From Pseudomonas huaxiensis (lineage in GTDB: Bacteria > Pseudomonadota > Gammaproteobacteria > Pseudomonadales > Pseudomonadaceae), in contig NZ_QKVL01000039.1 of the NCBI RefSeq assembly GCF_003231275.1, positions 1 through 52,753 of the forward strand: 52,753 nucleotides of DNA, written 5' to 3'. Made by a program: the position numbers and the translations under genes. The notes under the pieces were generated by a model. The model was not told where the DNA came from. It was given only the letters and a program-made list of their open reading frames with translations, and did not search any database. Positions within the stretch are counted from its first letter, which is position 1. Every line of letters begins with the position of its first letter. Shown here piece after piece: positions 17,325 to 25,995 of this stretch.

Positions 17325-18026
17325 ATGCCCAACATTCTCCTGGTCGAAGACGACTGCGCCTTGTCCGAACTGATTGCCAGCTACCTGCAACGCAACGGCT
17401 TTACCGTGAGCGTCATCGCCCGTGGCGATCTGGTGCTGGAGCAGGTGCGCCGCGACAAGCCTGATCTGGTGATCCTCGACCTGATGCTCCCCGGCCTCGA
17501 CGGTCTGCAGGTCTGCCGCCGTCTGCGCGGCGAGTCGCAGAGCCTGCCGATCCTCATGCTCACCGCGCGCGACGACAGCCACGACCAGGTGCTGGGCCTG
17601 GAAATGGGTGCTGACGACTACGTGGCCAAGCCCTGCGAACCGCGTGTATTGCTGGCCCGGGTGCGGACCCTGTTGCGCCGCAGCAGCATCACCGAGCCGC
17701 ACCTGGAAAGCGACCGGGTGTTGATCGGCGCGCTGTGCATCGACCTGGCCGAGCGCACTGTGTCCTGGCGCGGACAGCCGGTGGAGCTGTCCAGCGGCGA
17801 GTTCAACCTGTTGGTGGTGATGGCGCGCAATGCCGGCACCGTGCTCAGCCGCGACCATATTCTCCAGCACCTGCGCGGCATCGAGTTCAACGGCACCGAC
17901 CGTTCGGTGGACGTGGCGATTTCCAAGTTGCGCCGCAAGTTCGACGACAACGCCGGTGAGGCGCGCAAGATCAAGACCGTCTGGGGCAAGGGCTACCTGT
18001 TCAGCCGCCTGGAATGGGAGGTCTGA
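17325..18026 (+). CDS. OmpR-family response regulator (pump-linked)
   Basis: A 233-residue response regulator: receiver domain with acidic pocket VEDD (7-10), phospho-acceptor D52 in LVILDLMLPGLDG and conserved lysine in YVAKPCEPRVLLARV, then an OmpR/PhoB winged helix ending KIKTVWGKGYLFS. The ATG at 17325 is preferred because the frame upstream to 17223 encodes no receiver sequence. It is ten bases ahead of the sensor kinase gene and divergent from the RND adaptor gene, so it most likely controls the pump. A stretch YVAKPCEP has C in place of the common F after KP, which is common in this subfamily. Confidence 0.92.
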   Translation: MPNILLVEDDCALSELIASYLQRNGFTVSVIARGDLVLEQVRRDKPDLVILDLMLPGLDGLQVCRRLRGESQSLPILMLTARDDSHDQVLGLEMGADDYVAKPCEPRVLLARVRTLLRRSSITEPHLESDRVLIGALCIDLAERTVSWRGQPVELSSGEFNLLVVMARNAGTVLSRDHILQHLRGIEFNGTDRSVDVAISKLRRKFDDNAGEARKIKTVWGKGYLFSRLEWEV

Positions 18027-18035
18027 GACCGGGCC

Positions 18036-19334
18036 ATGCTGAAGATCCTCGTCCGCCTCTACTTGCTGACCATCATCACTTACGCCGGGGCGATCTTCCT
18101 GGTGCCCGAAGTGATCCTCAAGGTCTTCAACGAACGTTACATGGCCTACAACCTGGAGCAGGCGCGGGGCGTGCAGGGGTTGATCGTGCGTCAGTTCCGC
18201 CAGGCATCGGAGAGCGAGTGGCCGGCGCTGGCGAAGGCGCTGGCCGCCGATTTCGCACCGCTGGCCATCGAACTGATGCCGAGCACCTCGGCCGACCTCA
18301 CCGAGCAGGAGCGGGTGCGCCTGGACGCGGGCCAGAACGTGGTGCGTCTGGGTGACTGGGGCTATTACGAGACTGCCATCGCGCCGCTCAACGGCCAGTG
18401 GCTGGTGGCCTTGCGCAATCCGCCGGACCCGTTCGACATCAACCTGCTGTCCTGGGGTATCACCGTGTTGATCGGTGCCGCGCTGCTCGGCTGCCTGTTG
18501 CTCTGGCTGTGGCCGCACTGGCGCGACCTGCAACGGCTCAAAGCCACCGCGCAGTTGCTGGGGCAGGGGCAGTTGTCGGAACGTACGATGATTTCCTCGC
18601 GCTCCAACATCGGAGAACTGGCCCAGGTGTTCGACACCATGGCCCACGACCTGGAACAGCTGCTGACCCAGCAACGCGAGCTGCTCAATGCCGTGTCCCA
18701 TGAGTTGCGCACGCCACTGACCCGGCTCGATTTCGGCCTGGTGCTGCTCTATGACGAACTGCCGGCCACCAGCCGCAAGCGCCTGATGCAATTGGTCGGG
18801 CATGTCCGCGAGCTGGATGAACTGGTGCTTGAACTACTGTCCTACAGCCGCTTGCAGACCCCTGGACAAACCGTCGAGCGGGTCGAGGTGTCGCTGCTGG
18901 AATTTGTCGACAGCATTCTCGGCAGCTTTGCCGAGGAACTCGACAGCCGCGATATCTGTTGGGAAGTCCGTGCGGCCAGCGACCTGCCGCGGTTCGCCCT
19001 GGACCCGCGGCTGACCGCCCGCGCCGTGCAGAACCTGATCCGCAATGCTATGCGCTACTGCGACAAACGCCTGATGCTCAGCCTCGACCAGGACGCAACC
19101 GGTAACTGCCTGCTCAGCGTCGAAGATGACGGCATTGGTATCCCCGAACACGAGCGTGAGCAGATCTTCCAACCGTTCTATCGCCTGGACCGCAGCCGCG
19201 ACCAGGCCACTGGCGGGTTCGGCCTGGGGCTGGCCATCAGCCGTCGGGTCATCGAAAGCCAGGGCGGGCAACTGACCGTAGACCAATCGGCATTGGGCGG
19301 CGCGCGCTTCCATATTCAACTGCCCCGGCGTTAA
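18036..19334 (+). CDS. sensor histidine kinase (pump-linked)
   Basis: A 432-residue membrane kinase partner of the preceding regulator. TM1 covers about residues 4-27, a periplasmic sensor domain of about 105 residues follows, TM2 is about 138-160, then a HAMP linker, the dimerisation box AVSHELRTPLTRLDF with H222, and an ATPase domain with N box NLIRNAMRYC, G1 EDDGIGIPEHERE, F box and G2 GGFGLGLAISRR. The stimulus is unknown; in this context an envelope stress or a pump substrate is plausible. The gene ends 278 bases before the fimbrial operon, and no strong terminator separates them. Confidence 0.92.
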   Translation: MLKILVRLYLLTIITYAGAIFLVPEVILKVFNERYMAYNLEQARGVQGLIVRQFRQASESEWPALAKALAADFAPLAIELMPSTSADLTEQERVRLDAGQNVVRLGDWGYYETAIAPLNGQWLVALRNPPDPFDINLLSWGITVLIGAALLGCLLLWLWPHWRDLQRLKATAQLLGQGQLSERTMISSRSNIGELAQVFDTMAHDLEQLLTQQRELLNAVSHELRTPLTRLDFGLVLLYDELPATSRKRLMQLVGHVRELDELVLELLSYSRLQTPGQTVERVEVSLLEFVDSILGSFAEELDSRDICWEVRAASDLPRFALDPRLTARAVQNLIRNAMRYCDKRLMLSLDQDATGNCLLSVEDDGIGIPEHEREQIFQPFYRLDRSRDQATGGFGLGLAISRRVIESQGGQLTVDQSALGGARFHIQLPRR

Positions 19335-19460
19335 GCACTCGCTTTTCCCACGGCGCCGGGTGTACTCACAAAGAATCCTTCCTCCTGCAAAAAAGGGTAC
19401 AGACCACGCGCCTATTGCCCATTTCCCCGAGCTGTTTCTTAGGCTGTGAGTAAGCTCGGT

Positions 19461-19496
19461 GGGAAATTTCCCGGTGTCACTGGGATACGTCTGATG
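19461..19496. promoter_or_regulatory. two-part regulatory element, copy A (pilin operon)
   Basis: Perfect palindrome GGGAAATTTCCC at 19461-19472, nine bases, then GGGATACGTCTGATG at 19482-19496, 152 bases before the first pilin gene. Copies with the same layout lie at 25172-25208 and 29619-29654. The inverted GGGAAAT heptads resemble the inverted heptamers bound by BvgA-type regulators. Probable binding site of the regulator encoded at 25344. Confidence 0.65.
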
Positions 19497-19612
19497 TAAG
19501 CCTTTTTCCCAGTCACGAATAATCCCTCCTGCCCATCAGCGCCAGCAACCCCTTCCCCGGCGGCGTCTTCGGTGGGCTTCGGAATTTTCGTAACTCAAAT
19601 AGGGAAAAGATC

Positions 19613-20095
19613 ATGAAATACAGTGCGTTCGTACTTCCGCTGGTATTGATGCTGGCGGCGGGCGCGGCTACGGCGGCGGAACCGATAAGCAAGCAAGTCA
19701 AGATCGGCGGTACCGTTCCAACCGAGTTCTTCAATGTGATCGATCAGGGTAAGTGGTGGGGCAAGAATCATGAATTGGTATGGGTGGATGGCCAAGGCTT
19801 TGCGTTGTTCAAGCAGAGACTTGTCTTCAGGAGCACTGTCGGGGCGGTCACGGCCCACCTGACACTGCCGCCGCAGCTCATCAACGACAAGGACGATGTG
19901 ATCAATATGCGCCTCGCGGTGGGCGGCAAGGCCCTGAGTACTGTGCCGCAAGAAGTGGCCAGCGCGGAACAGATGTTGAGTGGCAGACCCTTGTCGCTGG
20001 ATTTCGATCTGACCGCCGACCCCGCGACGGTGCCAGTGCCCGGCAACTATGCAGGGACATTCGGAATGATGTTCGAAACTGCGGCGCCACTGTAA
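19613..20095 (+). CDS. CS1-type (alternate chaperone-usher) fimbrial subunit 1
   Basis: A 160-residue pilin precursor with signal peptide MKYSAFVLPLVLMLAAGAATAA. The mature protein has the CS1/alpha-fimbria pattern: GTVPTEFFNVIDQGKWW, then ELVW, FKQRLVFRSTVGAVTAHL and a C-terminal SAEQMLSGRPLSLDF-x-PGNYAGTFGMMFE strand set. No cysteine pair, unlike classical type 1 pilins. It is first in the operon with a ribosome site AGGGAAAAG just before the start. The next gene is a same-length paralogue. Expected to be exported, carried by the chaperone at 24433 and polymerised through the usher at 20735. Confidence 0.85.
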   Translation: MKYSAFVLPLVLMLAAGAATAAEPISKQVKIGGTVPTEFFNVIDQGKWWGKNHELVWVDGQGFALFKQRLVFRSTVGAVTAHLTLPPQLINDKDDVINMRLAVGGKALSTVPQEVASAEQMLSGRPLSLDFDLTADPATVPVPGNYAGTFGMMFETAAPL

Positions 20096-20145
20096 CCGGC
20101 GCCTGGCTGCCGATATCAATTCGTATCCCGATAAGGAACAAGTTC

Positions 20146-20628
20146 ATGAAATACAGTGCTTTCGCGCTTCCCCTTGCATTGCTATTGGCATCCACTGGCG
20201 CTTTCGCAGCGCCCGAGCCGATCGAAGGACAATTCACGGTTACAGGCACGGTGCCCACGGAAAGCTTCAGCATCATAGATCCCGGAAACTGGATGTCCGT
20301 GCCGCAGACGTTGCCTTGGAACGAATTGGGGATCGGGTTCGCGGGGTTCCGGGAACAGCTCTTGATGAAGAGTACGGTAGGGCCCATCTCGGGTTACTTG
20401 CTTGAGCCTGCGCAAATCAGTAATGGCGATAGCGTTATTCCTTTGTCTGTGTCTATTAACAGCGTTGGTATGGCGTTGACCCCCAGGATGATCGTCAAGG
20501 CCGAGGATGCTGCCTCCGGCAAGTTGGTGGATTTCCATACCTCGGTCAGCTCCTCAGGTATCAAGTATGTCCCCGGTGATTACTCGGGCACGCTGAGCAT
20601 GATGTTCGAGACTACTGCGCCGCTCTAG
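20146..20628 (+). CDS. CS1-type fimbrial subunit 2 (tandem paralogue)
   Basis: A 160-residue pilin precursor, same length and same opening (MKYSAF-LPL) as the gene 50 bases upstream, so the pair arose by tandem duplication. The signal peptide ends near AFAAPEP. Mature features match the first subunit: VTGTVPTESFSIIDPGNW, ELGIGFAGFREQLLMKSTVG, VKAEDAASGKLVDF and PGDYSGTLSMMFETTAPL. The central third is more diverged, so it may be the major shaft subunit with the first gene a minor one, or the reverse. The ATG at 20146 is chosen over an upstream extension that overlaps gene 1 in another frame; AAGGAACA precedes it. Confidence 0.85.
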   Translation: MKYSAFALPLALLLASTGAFAAPEPIEGQFTVTGTVPTESFSIIDPGNWMSVPQTLPWNELGIGFAGFREQLLMKSTVGPISGYLLEPAQISNGDSVIPLSVSINSVGMALTPRMIVKAEDAASGKLVDFHTSVSSSGIKYVPGDYSGTLSMMFETTAPL

Positions 20629-20734
20629 CCATTCGCCAGGTCACCCTTCGCTTATTGCCGGCTCGTTCCGAGTCCTTGTTTTCAAGGGCTTGGGGCGGTC
20701 GCTGAGTTCTTTCCATTCACTGACGAGCAGTGAC

Positions 20735-23233
20735 ATGTCTTTGGCATTATCCATTCGACTGGCCTTGTGTTGTACGGCCTCGGTCTGGCTGGCGGCTGCC
20801 AGCGCATACGGGTCGACGGAGCAGAGCAGTCGATCAGGAATCCTCCGCCAGGCGCAAGGCTTGCCGAAGGGGTTCGATGAACATTTTTTTGACGTGCCGC
20901 TGGCGGTGCGGGTCGATCTGGACGGTCGATTGTTGGGCGAGGCACTGGTGGTGCTGAGCCGCGACGAGCGGGTCCAATTGTTGAGCTTCACTGATAGTCG
21001 CGACAGCCAGGAACCCGAAATCCTGCGCCAGGCGTGGGCGGTTGCACTGGGCAACGGCCTGGCACTGGGCAACTGCGAGCGTGCTTGTCCACGTGACTTG
21101 CTGGCGCTGCACTACGATCTTCTGGACTCGCGTTTGTCGATCCTCACTCGCGGTGCGGAGAGCAGCGGTCAGGCGACTTACCACCGTCTGCCGGAGCAGG
21201 GGAGCCGAGGGCTGATCCTGCGTAACCAGCTTAACCTCAGCCGCGACGGCGAACAGACGGTCGGGCGCTATGCGCTTCAAGGGCAGAGCAGTATCGGCAA
21301 CTGGACCACATTGGCTGAAGCCCGTTTCGATCGCAGTGGCGGCCGCTATGGCGAGGCTCGGCAGAACGTCGACCAACTCTATGCCGAACGTATCCATGAG
21401 GACCGTTTTTTTCGCCTGGGCTATTTCACGCCTGATGTTCAGGGCCTGAGCCGTCAGCCGATATCACTGGGCAACACGCCGGAAACGACCTTGGGTGTGA
21501 TGTTCGGCAGCAGCGACAGCCTGGCGGTGAACAATGGCAGCGCCAGCGTCACGCCCATCTATGTCACGCCCAATCGCCAGGGGCAGGTGGAGATTTATCG
21601 CAACGGCCAGTTGATCCAGACACAACCGGTCGCGCCGGGCCTTCAGGTGCTGGACACCCGTGGCCTGCCCGGTGGTATCTACGAGGTGGAGGTGCGCCTG
21701 ATCGAGGACGGTCAAGTCACCTCGCAAAGCAACGAGTTCGTTTACAAGCCCAACAACTGGAGCAACACCGATTCGCCCTGGCGCTACAACCTGTATGCCG
21801 GCCAACGCCAGGAGTTGCTGGGCAATGAGGACGAATCAACCTACAGCGGCCTGAGCGCTGGGGTCATTGCCAATTACCTGTTGCACCCCCGGGTGGTTAC
21901 CGGCCTGTCGGCACAGCGGGTCGATGAGTACATGCAGTACGGCTCATCCCTGGATTGGCAGGTGCTGGATCGTCTGCAATTGTTGGGGAATGTCTTTCGT
22001 ACTGACGGGCTGGGCAATGGCTATGACCTGCGCGGTATCTATCACTACGGCAATGGCAGCCTGATTTTCAGCCATAGCAGCACGGCGCTGGGGCCGCGTC
22101 CGGCCGATCGTGGTGACGTCGCAGCCTCACGGCGCCGCGAGCAGACCTCGCTGTCGCTGAATCACCGTCTTAGCCGTGAATACACAGCCAACCTGCGCCT
22201 GAGCCAAGACAGTGGCAGCAACGCAGGCACGGCGATGGACCTGGGGCTTTCCTATTTCGGCAAACTCTGGGAAAGCAATGCGAACTGGCGGGTTTCGCTG
22301 TTCGACCGTCCTGGCACCGGCAGTAGCGGTGACCGGCGCAGCCGAGGTATCAACTTCAGCGTCAGCACCAGCCTGGGCAGCTCTGACCGACGTCTGTCCG
22401 CCAGCCTGGGCACTCGGACCTCGCGCGACGGCGGGCAAGAGCGCAATGCCGCGTTGACCTATCAATACCTGCCTGAACAAGGCAGCGTGCGCAGTATCGC
22501 CGGGACGCTCAACCTGGACCGCTATGGCACAGGACTGTCGGCGGATACCCAATTTGAGAACAGCGCGTTGAACGGCGATGCCTTTATCCAGCGCTCATCA
22601 TTCAATCAGGACCTCAGTGCCGGTCTGAACCTGGACAGTACCTTGGCAGTGGGCGGCGATCACCTTGGATTCAGCGGCCAGTACCTGCCGTATAACGCAG
22701 GGCTGATCGTGGATGTAGAAACGGACGTGCCGGACCTCCTGTTGAGTGCCAGTGACTCCGAAGGCGGCAGCAGTGTGTTGCGCCCTGGTCGCAACGTAGT
22801 ACCGGTCAGTGCCTACAAGTCCGGCCATGTGCAGTTGGACTTCCAGTCCGGCTATGACGCCAGCGCCGTTATTCAGCCGCCGACACTGGCGTATCACCTC
22901 AACCGCGGCGGCGTGGCCTACGAGACGTTGCGCGTGATGCGCACGGTCACCGTCATCGGCCGCCTGCTGGATGACCATGGCAAGCCACTGCGCGGTGCAA
23001 TGTTGATCAATCACGCCAGCCGCGGCGTGAGCGAAGCAGACGGGTTGTTCGTGGTGGAGATCAGCGAGGCAACGCCCACGCTGGAGGTTCTGTACAAGGG
23101 CCGGCAACTGTGCGTCCTGCACGTCAGCCCGCAAGGGCCGCGTGAAGATGGTGTGCTGCTGGCAGGTGATCAGCAGTGCGAGGCGAGGACGCTGGTTCAG
23201 GGTGAGCCTGTTCGCTCAGGAGGTGGCGCGTGA
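20735..23233 (+). CDS. CS1-type outer-membrane fimbrial usher (CooC/TcfC-like)
   Basis: An 832-residue outer-membrane usher. After a signal peptide (MSLALSIRLALCCTASVWLAAASAYG) come an N-terminal periplasmic domain, the E-set-like segment with TPIYVTPNRQGQVEIYRNGQLIQTQPVAPG (split here: residues about 280-310), a long beta-barrel rich in alternating aromatic and polar residues, and a C-terminal domain with GRLLDDHGKPLRGAMLINHASRG in which a carboxypeptidase-like Ig fold plugs the pore. This is the TcfC/CooC layout, distinct from FimD ushers. The ATG at 20735 is preferred over a TTG at 20690. The stop overlaps the adhesin start (GTGA), so the two are coupled. Confidence 0.88.
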   Translation: MSLALSIRLALCCTASVWLAAASAYGSTEQSSRSGILRQAQGLPKGFDEHFFDVPLAVRVDLDGRLLGEALVVLSRDERVQLLSFTDSRDSQEPEILRQAWAVALGNGLALGNCERACPRDLLALHYDLLDSRLSILTRGAESSGQATYHRLPEQGSRGLILRNQLNLSRDGEQTVGRYALQGQSSIGNWTTLAEARFDRSGGRYGEARQNVDQLYAERIHEDRFFRLGYFTPDVQGLSRQPISLGNTPETTLGVMFGSSDSLAVNNGSASVTPIYVTPNRQGQVEIYRNGQLIQTQPVAPGLQVLDTRGLPGGIYEVEVRLIEDGQVTSQSNEFVYKPNNWSNTDSPWRYNLYAGQRQELLGNEDESTYSGLSAGVIANYLLHPRVVTGLSAQRVDEYMQYGSSLDWQVLDRLQLLGNVFRTDGLGNGYDLRGIYHYGNGSLIFSHSSTALGPRPADRGDVAASRRREQTSLSLNHRLSREYTANLRLSQDSGSNAGTAMDLGLSYFGKLWESNANWRVSLFDRPGTGSSGDRRSRGINFSVSTSLGSSDRRLSASLGTRTSRDGGQERNAALTYQYLPEQGSVRSIAGTLNLDRYGTGLSADTQFENSALNGDAFIQRSSFNQDLSAGLNLDSTLAVGGDHLGFSGQYLPYNAGLIVDVETDVPDLLLSASDSEGGSSVLRPGRNVVPVSAYKSGHVQLDFQSGYDASAVIQPPTLAYHLNRGGVAYETLRVMRTVTVIGRLLDDHGKPLRGAMLINHASRGVSEADGLFVVEISEATPTLEVLYKGRQLCVLHVSPQGPREDGVLLAGDQQCEARTLVQGEPVRSGGGA

Positions 23234-24393
23234 GGCATTCAAGTGGCTTGAAAACGATTCCATGGCTGCTTCTGATGCTATGGGCGGCTGCGGCCAACGC
23301 AGTGGAGGTAACAGTCAGCGCCGAGTACCGTAATGGCATCGACTTTGTGCACACCTCGCAGGCGCCTGGTTTCTGCGCGCGCTGGCCGGGGCAATGCAAC
23401 GCCGGGCCGGCGCTGGACCTGCCCATCAGCTACGAGCTGGCAATACTCCAGAACAAGGACGCAGAACGTGCCGGGGTTACGATCAGGGTACCTGGCCGGC
23501 GTCAGGTCACGGTCACCAACGAGCGCAGCGGTGAGTCTTACACGCTGGGATTCGAGACACTCGCGTTGGGCCTGCAAGTGGACGCGCCAGCCGCTTCGCC
23601 GGCGTCCCACGCCGTGCAGGGCGGGTGCTCGGCGGCGGGGCTGCAGCACGCCGGGGCACGGACCCATTATTTGTGGCGGATCAATACGCCGACACAACCG
23701 GCAACCTGCGTGTCGGCAGGGCAAGTGGGCCAGGTCGATGAAACCGACCGGTTGCGCATCGGCGAGCTCGGCCTGGCCTACCGGCTGACTACGCCATCAC
23801 CCCTGAAAATGAAGCCGGGCAAGTACCGGGGACGCCTGGTGTTCAGTGTCGGATCTGGCGCGGACTTTGATCTTGGCAACGGCGTGACGACGCTCGATGC
23901 CGATAGCCTGGAGCTCAACTTCGAGCTCGATGTGGTGCATGCCTTCCGTCTCGAATTCGCACAGGGCAGCGAGCAGGTCGTGCTGGAGCCGCCCGGCGGC
24001 TGGAACCAGTGGCCCAACGGTCTTCCGAACCGCCTGTATCGCGATGTCGCCCTGCGGATCTGGTCTTCCGGGCCGTTCAGCGTCCACCTTCGCTGCCAGT
24101 ACATGGCAGGGCAAGGGTGCGGCATGCGCAATCAATCCAATGAGCACCAGGTGCCGTTGCGCGTCGCGCTGACCTTGCCGGGGGGATTCCAGCACTCCGG
24201 GCAGGGAGTGAACCGCGTCGTGCTTCCGGTGGGTGAAACCATGGCGCTGAAGCTGGAAAGCCTGCAGCCCATGCTCAATCAGGGCGGGCTTTTACATTTC
24301 GACGTGGGCAAGGCCGAGGTCAGGGAAATGGCTCGTTATCCGGGCATGGAATACGCGGGCGACGTGACAGTGATTTTCGATGCCGGGATGTAG
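23230..24393 (+). CDS. fimbrial tip adhesin / minor subunit (CooD/CfaE-like)
   Basis: A 387-residue exported protein starting at a GTG that overlaps the usher stop. Signal peptide residues 1-24 (LKTIPWLLLMLWAAAANA). By position and size it is the tip adhesin: an N-terminal receptor-binding half with a cysteine pair (FCARWPGQC, about 48-56) and later cysteines, then a C-terminal half that includes RYPGMEYAGDVTVIFDAGM, ending in the strand that accepts donor-strand exchange. CfaE/CooD proteins of the CS1 class are about 360 residues. Sequence similarity to known adhesins is low by eye, so the receptor cannot be predicted. Followed 39 bases on by the chaperone gene. Confidence 0.78.
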   Translation: MRHSSGLKTIPWLLLMLWAAAANAVEVTVSAEYRNGIDFVHTSQAPGFCARWPGQCNAGPALDLPISYELAILQNKDAERAGVTIRVPGRRQVTVTNERSGESYTLGFETLALGLQVDAPAASPASHAVQGGCSAAGLQHAGARTHYLWRINTPTQPATCVSAGQVGQVDETDRLRIGELGLAYRLTTPSPLKMKPGKYRGRLVFSVGSGADFDLGNGVTTLDADSLELNFELDVVHAFRLEFAQGSEQVVLEPPGGWNQWPNGLPNRLYRDVALRIWSSGPFSVHLRCQYMAGQGCGMRNQSNEHQVPLRVALTLPGGFQHSGQGVNRVVLPVGETMALKLESLQPMLNQGGLLHFDVGKAEVREMARYPGMEYAGDVTVIFDAGM

Positions 24394-24432
24394 GGCTCGA
24401 AGCAAACCGTAAAATTCACGAGGTAATGAACG

Positions 24433-25161
24433 ATGAAAACCATGCTTTGCGCTCTGTTGCTGCTGGTGACGGCCGCTACGGTGCAAGCGGCGCCACAGAT
24501 CAACGTGGGCAACCTGTACGACTACCTGAGCGGGGAGCGCAGCACGTTGCTCAAGCGGATTCGCAACAGCGGTGACACCACTGCATTCGTCAAGGTCAGC
24601 GTGTTCGAGCTGGTTTATGACGCACAGGGCACGATCACCGAGGTTGCGCAGGACGACCTGCCCCTCGAGCAGCGCCCGTTGATCGCCAGCCCTGCGCGGC
24701 TGATCGTGCCGGCCTCGGGGATGCAGACCATGCGCGTGCTGTATCGCGGCGAGCGTGACAAGGAGCGTTACTTTCGCTTGCGCTTCGTTCCGGTCGTGCC
24801 GGAGCGCGGTGACGGGTTCGCCATCAGCGAAGAGGACGCACAACAGTACGAAGCGCTCAAGGCCAAGGTGGAAATTCTGACTGGGTTCGGTTCGCTCTTG
24901 TTCGTCCATCCCAGCGGCACGCAGTACCAGACCGAGGTTTCCAGCGAGACCCAGCGCTTTATCGTGCATAACCGTGGCAGCAGCACCGTGGTGCTGGACC
25001 ATTTCAACGACTGCGACGCAAGCGGCAAGCAATGCTCGGTGGCGACCAAGCACCATATCCGCCCCGGCAGCGACCGCGAATTCAGCCGGGATTCGGGACG
25101 GATATATCGCTTCGAACTGATCGAGGGCAATGAGCGCCGGCGAGTAGAGATCAAGGGCTGA
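24433..25161 (+). CDS. fimbrial periplasmic chaperone (CS1/CooB type)
   Basis: A 242-residue periplasmic chaperone with signal peptide MKTMLCALLLLVTAATVQA. Two Ig-like domains are visible: the first with RNSGDTTAFVKVSVFEL and PARLIVPASGMQTMRVLYRG, equivalent to the donor G1 strand region, and the second from about residue 150 with RFIVHNRGSSTVVLDHF. The cysteines in NDCDASGKQCSV can pair. It holds pilins unfolded-edge capped until the usher takes them. It is last in the operon here, whereas in coo/cfa-type operons the chaperone comes first. A ribosome site GAGGTAA sits before the ATG. Confidence 0.85.
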   Translation: MKTMLCALLLLVTAATVQAAPQINVGNLYDYLSGERSTLLKRIRNSGDTTAFVKVSVFELVYDAQGTITEVAQDDLPLEQRPLIASPARLIVPASGMQTMRVLYRGERDKERYFRLRFVPVVPERGDGFAISEEDAQQYEALKAKVEILTGFGSLLFVHPSGTQYQTEVSSETQRFIVHNRGSSTVVLDHFNDCDASGKQCSVATKHHIRPGSDREFSRDSGRIYRFELIEGNERRRVEIKG

Positions 25162-25171
25162 TTTAGACGCT

Positions 25172-25208
25172 GGGAAATTTCCCTCATGGATTAGGGAAAC
25201 ATCCGATG
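25172..25208. promoter_or_regulatory. two-part regulatory element, copy B (response regulator gene)
   Basis: GGGAAATTTCCC at 25172-25183, ten bases, then GGGAAACATCCGATG at 25194-25208, 172 bases before the response regulator ATG. Matches copy A in both halves (GGGA-A/T-AC-A/G-TC-C/T-GATG). Position before the regulator gene suggests autoregulation. Confidence 0.65.
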
Positions 25209-25343
25209 CACATGTGCCTGTCTTGAGGCCGATACTCTGCACATCAGAGTGCTGGCCTTTTGATGTTATTTGCCCGACCTCATTCGGTAGCCATGGCATT
25301 TGAAGCTGACCACACACGTCATCTAATTAACAGGGAAGATTTC

Positions 25344-25970
25344 ATGTACAAAGCCATGATCGTGGACGACCATCCGTTCATTCGTGCCAGTGTCAGGATG
25401 TTGTTGCGTCAGGAGCAGTTCGAGGTGGTTGCCGAGGCCGACAACGGTATCGACGCCATGCGCCTGATCCGCGAGCACGAGCCGGATATCGCCATCCTCG
25501 ATATTGCTATCCCGCGTATCGACGGGCTGGAAATCATCACTCGGGTCAAGGCCGCGCGCCTGAACATAAAGATGCTGGTGCTGACGTCCCAGGCCGTCGG
25601 TTATTTCTCGCTGCGCTGCATGCGCCTCGGGGCTTCGGGGTTTGTCTCGAAGAACGATGATTTGAGCGAGTTGCGCAAAGCGGCACTGGCGATCATGTCC
25701 GGCTACACCTATTTCCCGGAAATTTCCCTGAGTTCGGTAAACCGTTTCGATTGCCATGCCACTGAAACGCAGCGCATCGAAAAGCTCACCGACCGCGAAC
25801 TGCTGATTCTCCAGCAATTGGCCCGAGGCTTGAGCAACAAGGCCATCGGCGAAGCCATGCTGCTGAGCAACAAGACCATCAGCACCTACAAAACCCGTCT
25901 GCTGGAAAAGCTGCGGGTCAGTTCCCAGGTAGACCTGGCCGACCTGGCCAGACGCCACACGCTGATCTGA
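25344..25970 (+). CDS. NarL/FixJ-type response regulator (BvgA/RocA1-like)
   Basis: A 208-residue regulator: receiver domain with VDDH (8-10 region), phospho-acceptor D53 in IAILDIAIPRIDGLE, and conserved lysine in GFVSKNDDLSEL; then a LuxR-type helix-turn-helix, LTDRELLILQQLARGLSNKA to LSNKTISTYKTRLLEKL. The ATG at 25344 follows AGGGAAG. It precedes an unorthodox BvgS-like kinase and follows a fimbrial operon, the same partnership as BvgA-BvgS and as RocA1-RocS1 of P. aeruginosa, which regulates cup fimbriae. Predicted to bind the two-part elements at 19461, 25172 and 29619. Confidence 0.9.
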   Translation: MYKAMIVDDHPFIRASVRMLLRQEQFEVVAEADNGIDAMRLIREHEPDIAILDIAIPRIDGLEIITRVKAARLNIKMLVLTSQAVGYFSLRCMRLGASGFVSKNDDLSELRKAALAIMSGYTYFPEISLSSVNRFDCHATETQRIEKLTDRELLILQQLARGLSNKAIGEAMLLSNKTISTYKTRLLEKLRVSSQVDLADLARRHTLI

Positions 25971-25995
25971 CGTCCACTTGCTGCCTCTCCCTCCT

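Noticed and set aside
25717..25728. CGGAAATTTCCC inside the response regulator gene
   Set aside because: Resembles the first half of the two-part element but has no GGGA-type second half at the right distance and lies in conserved coding sequence; treated as chance.
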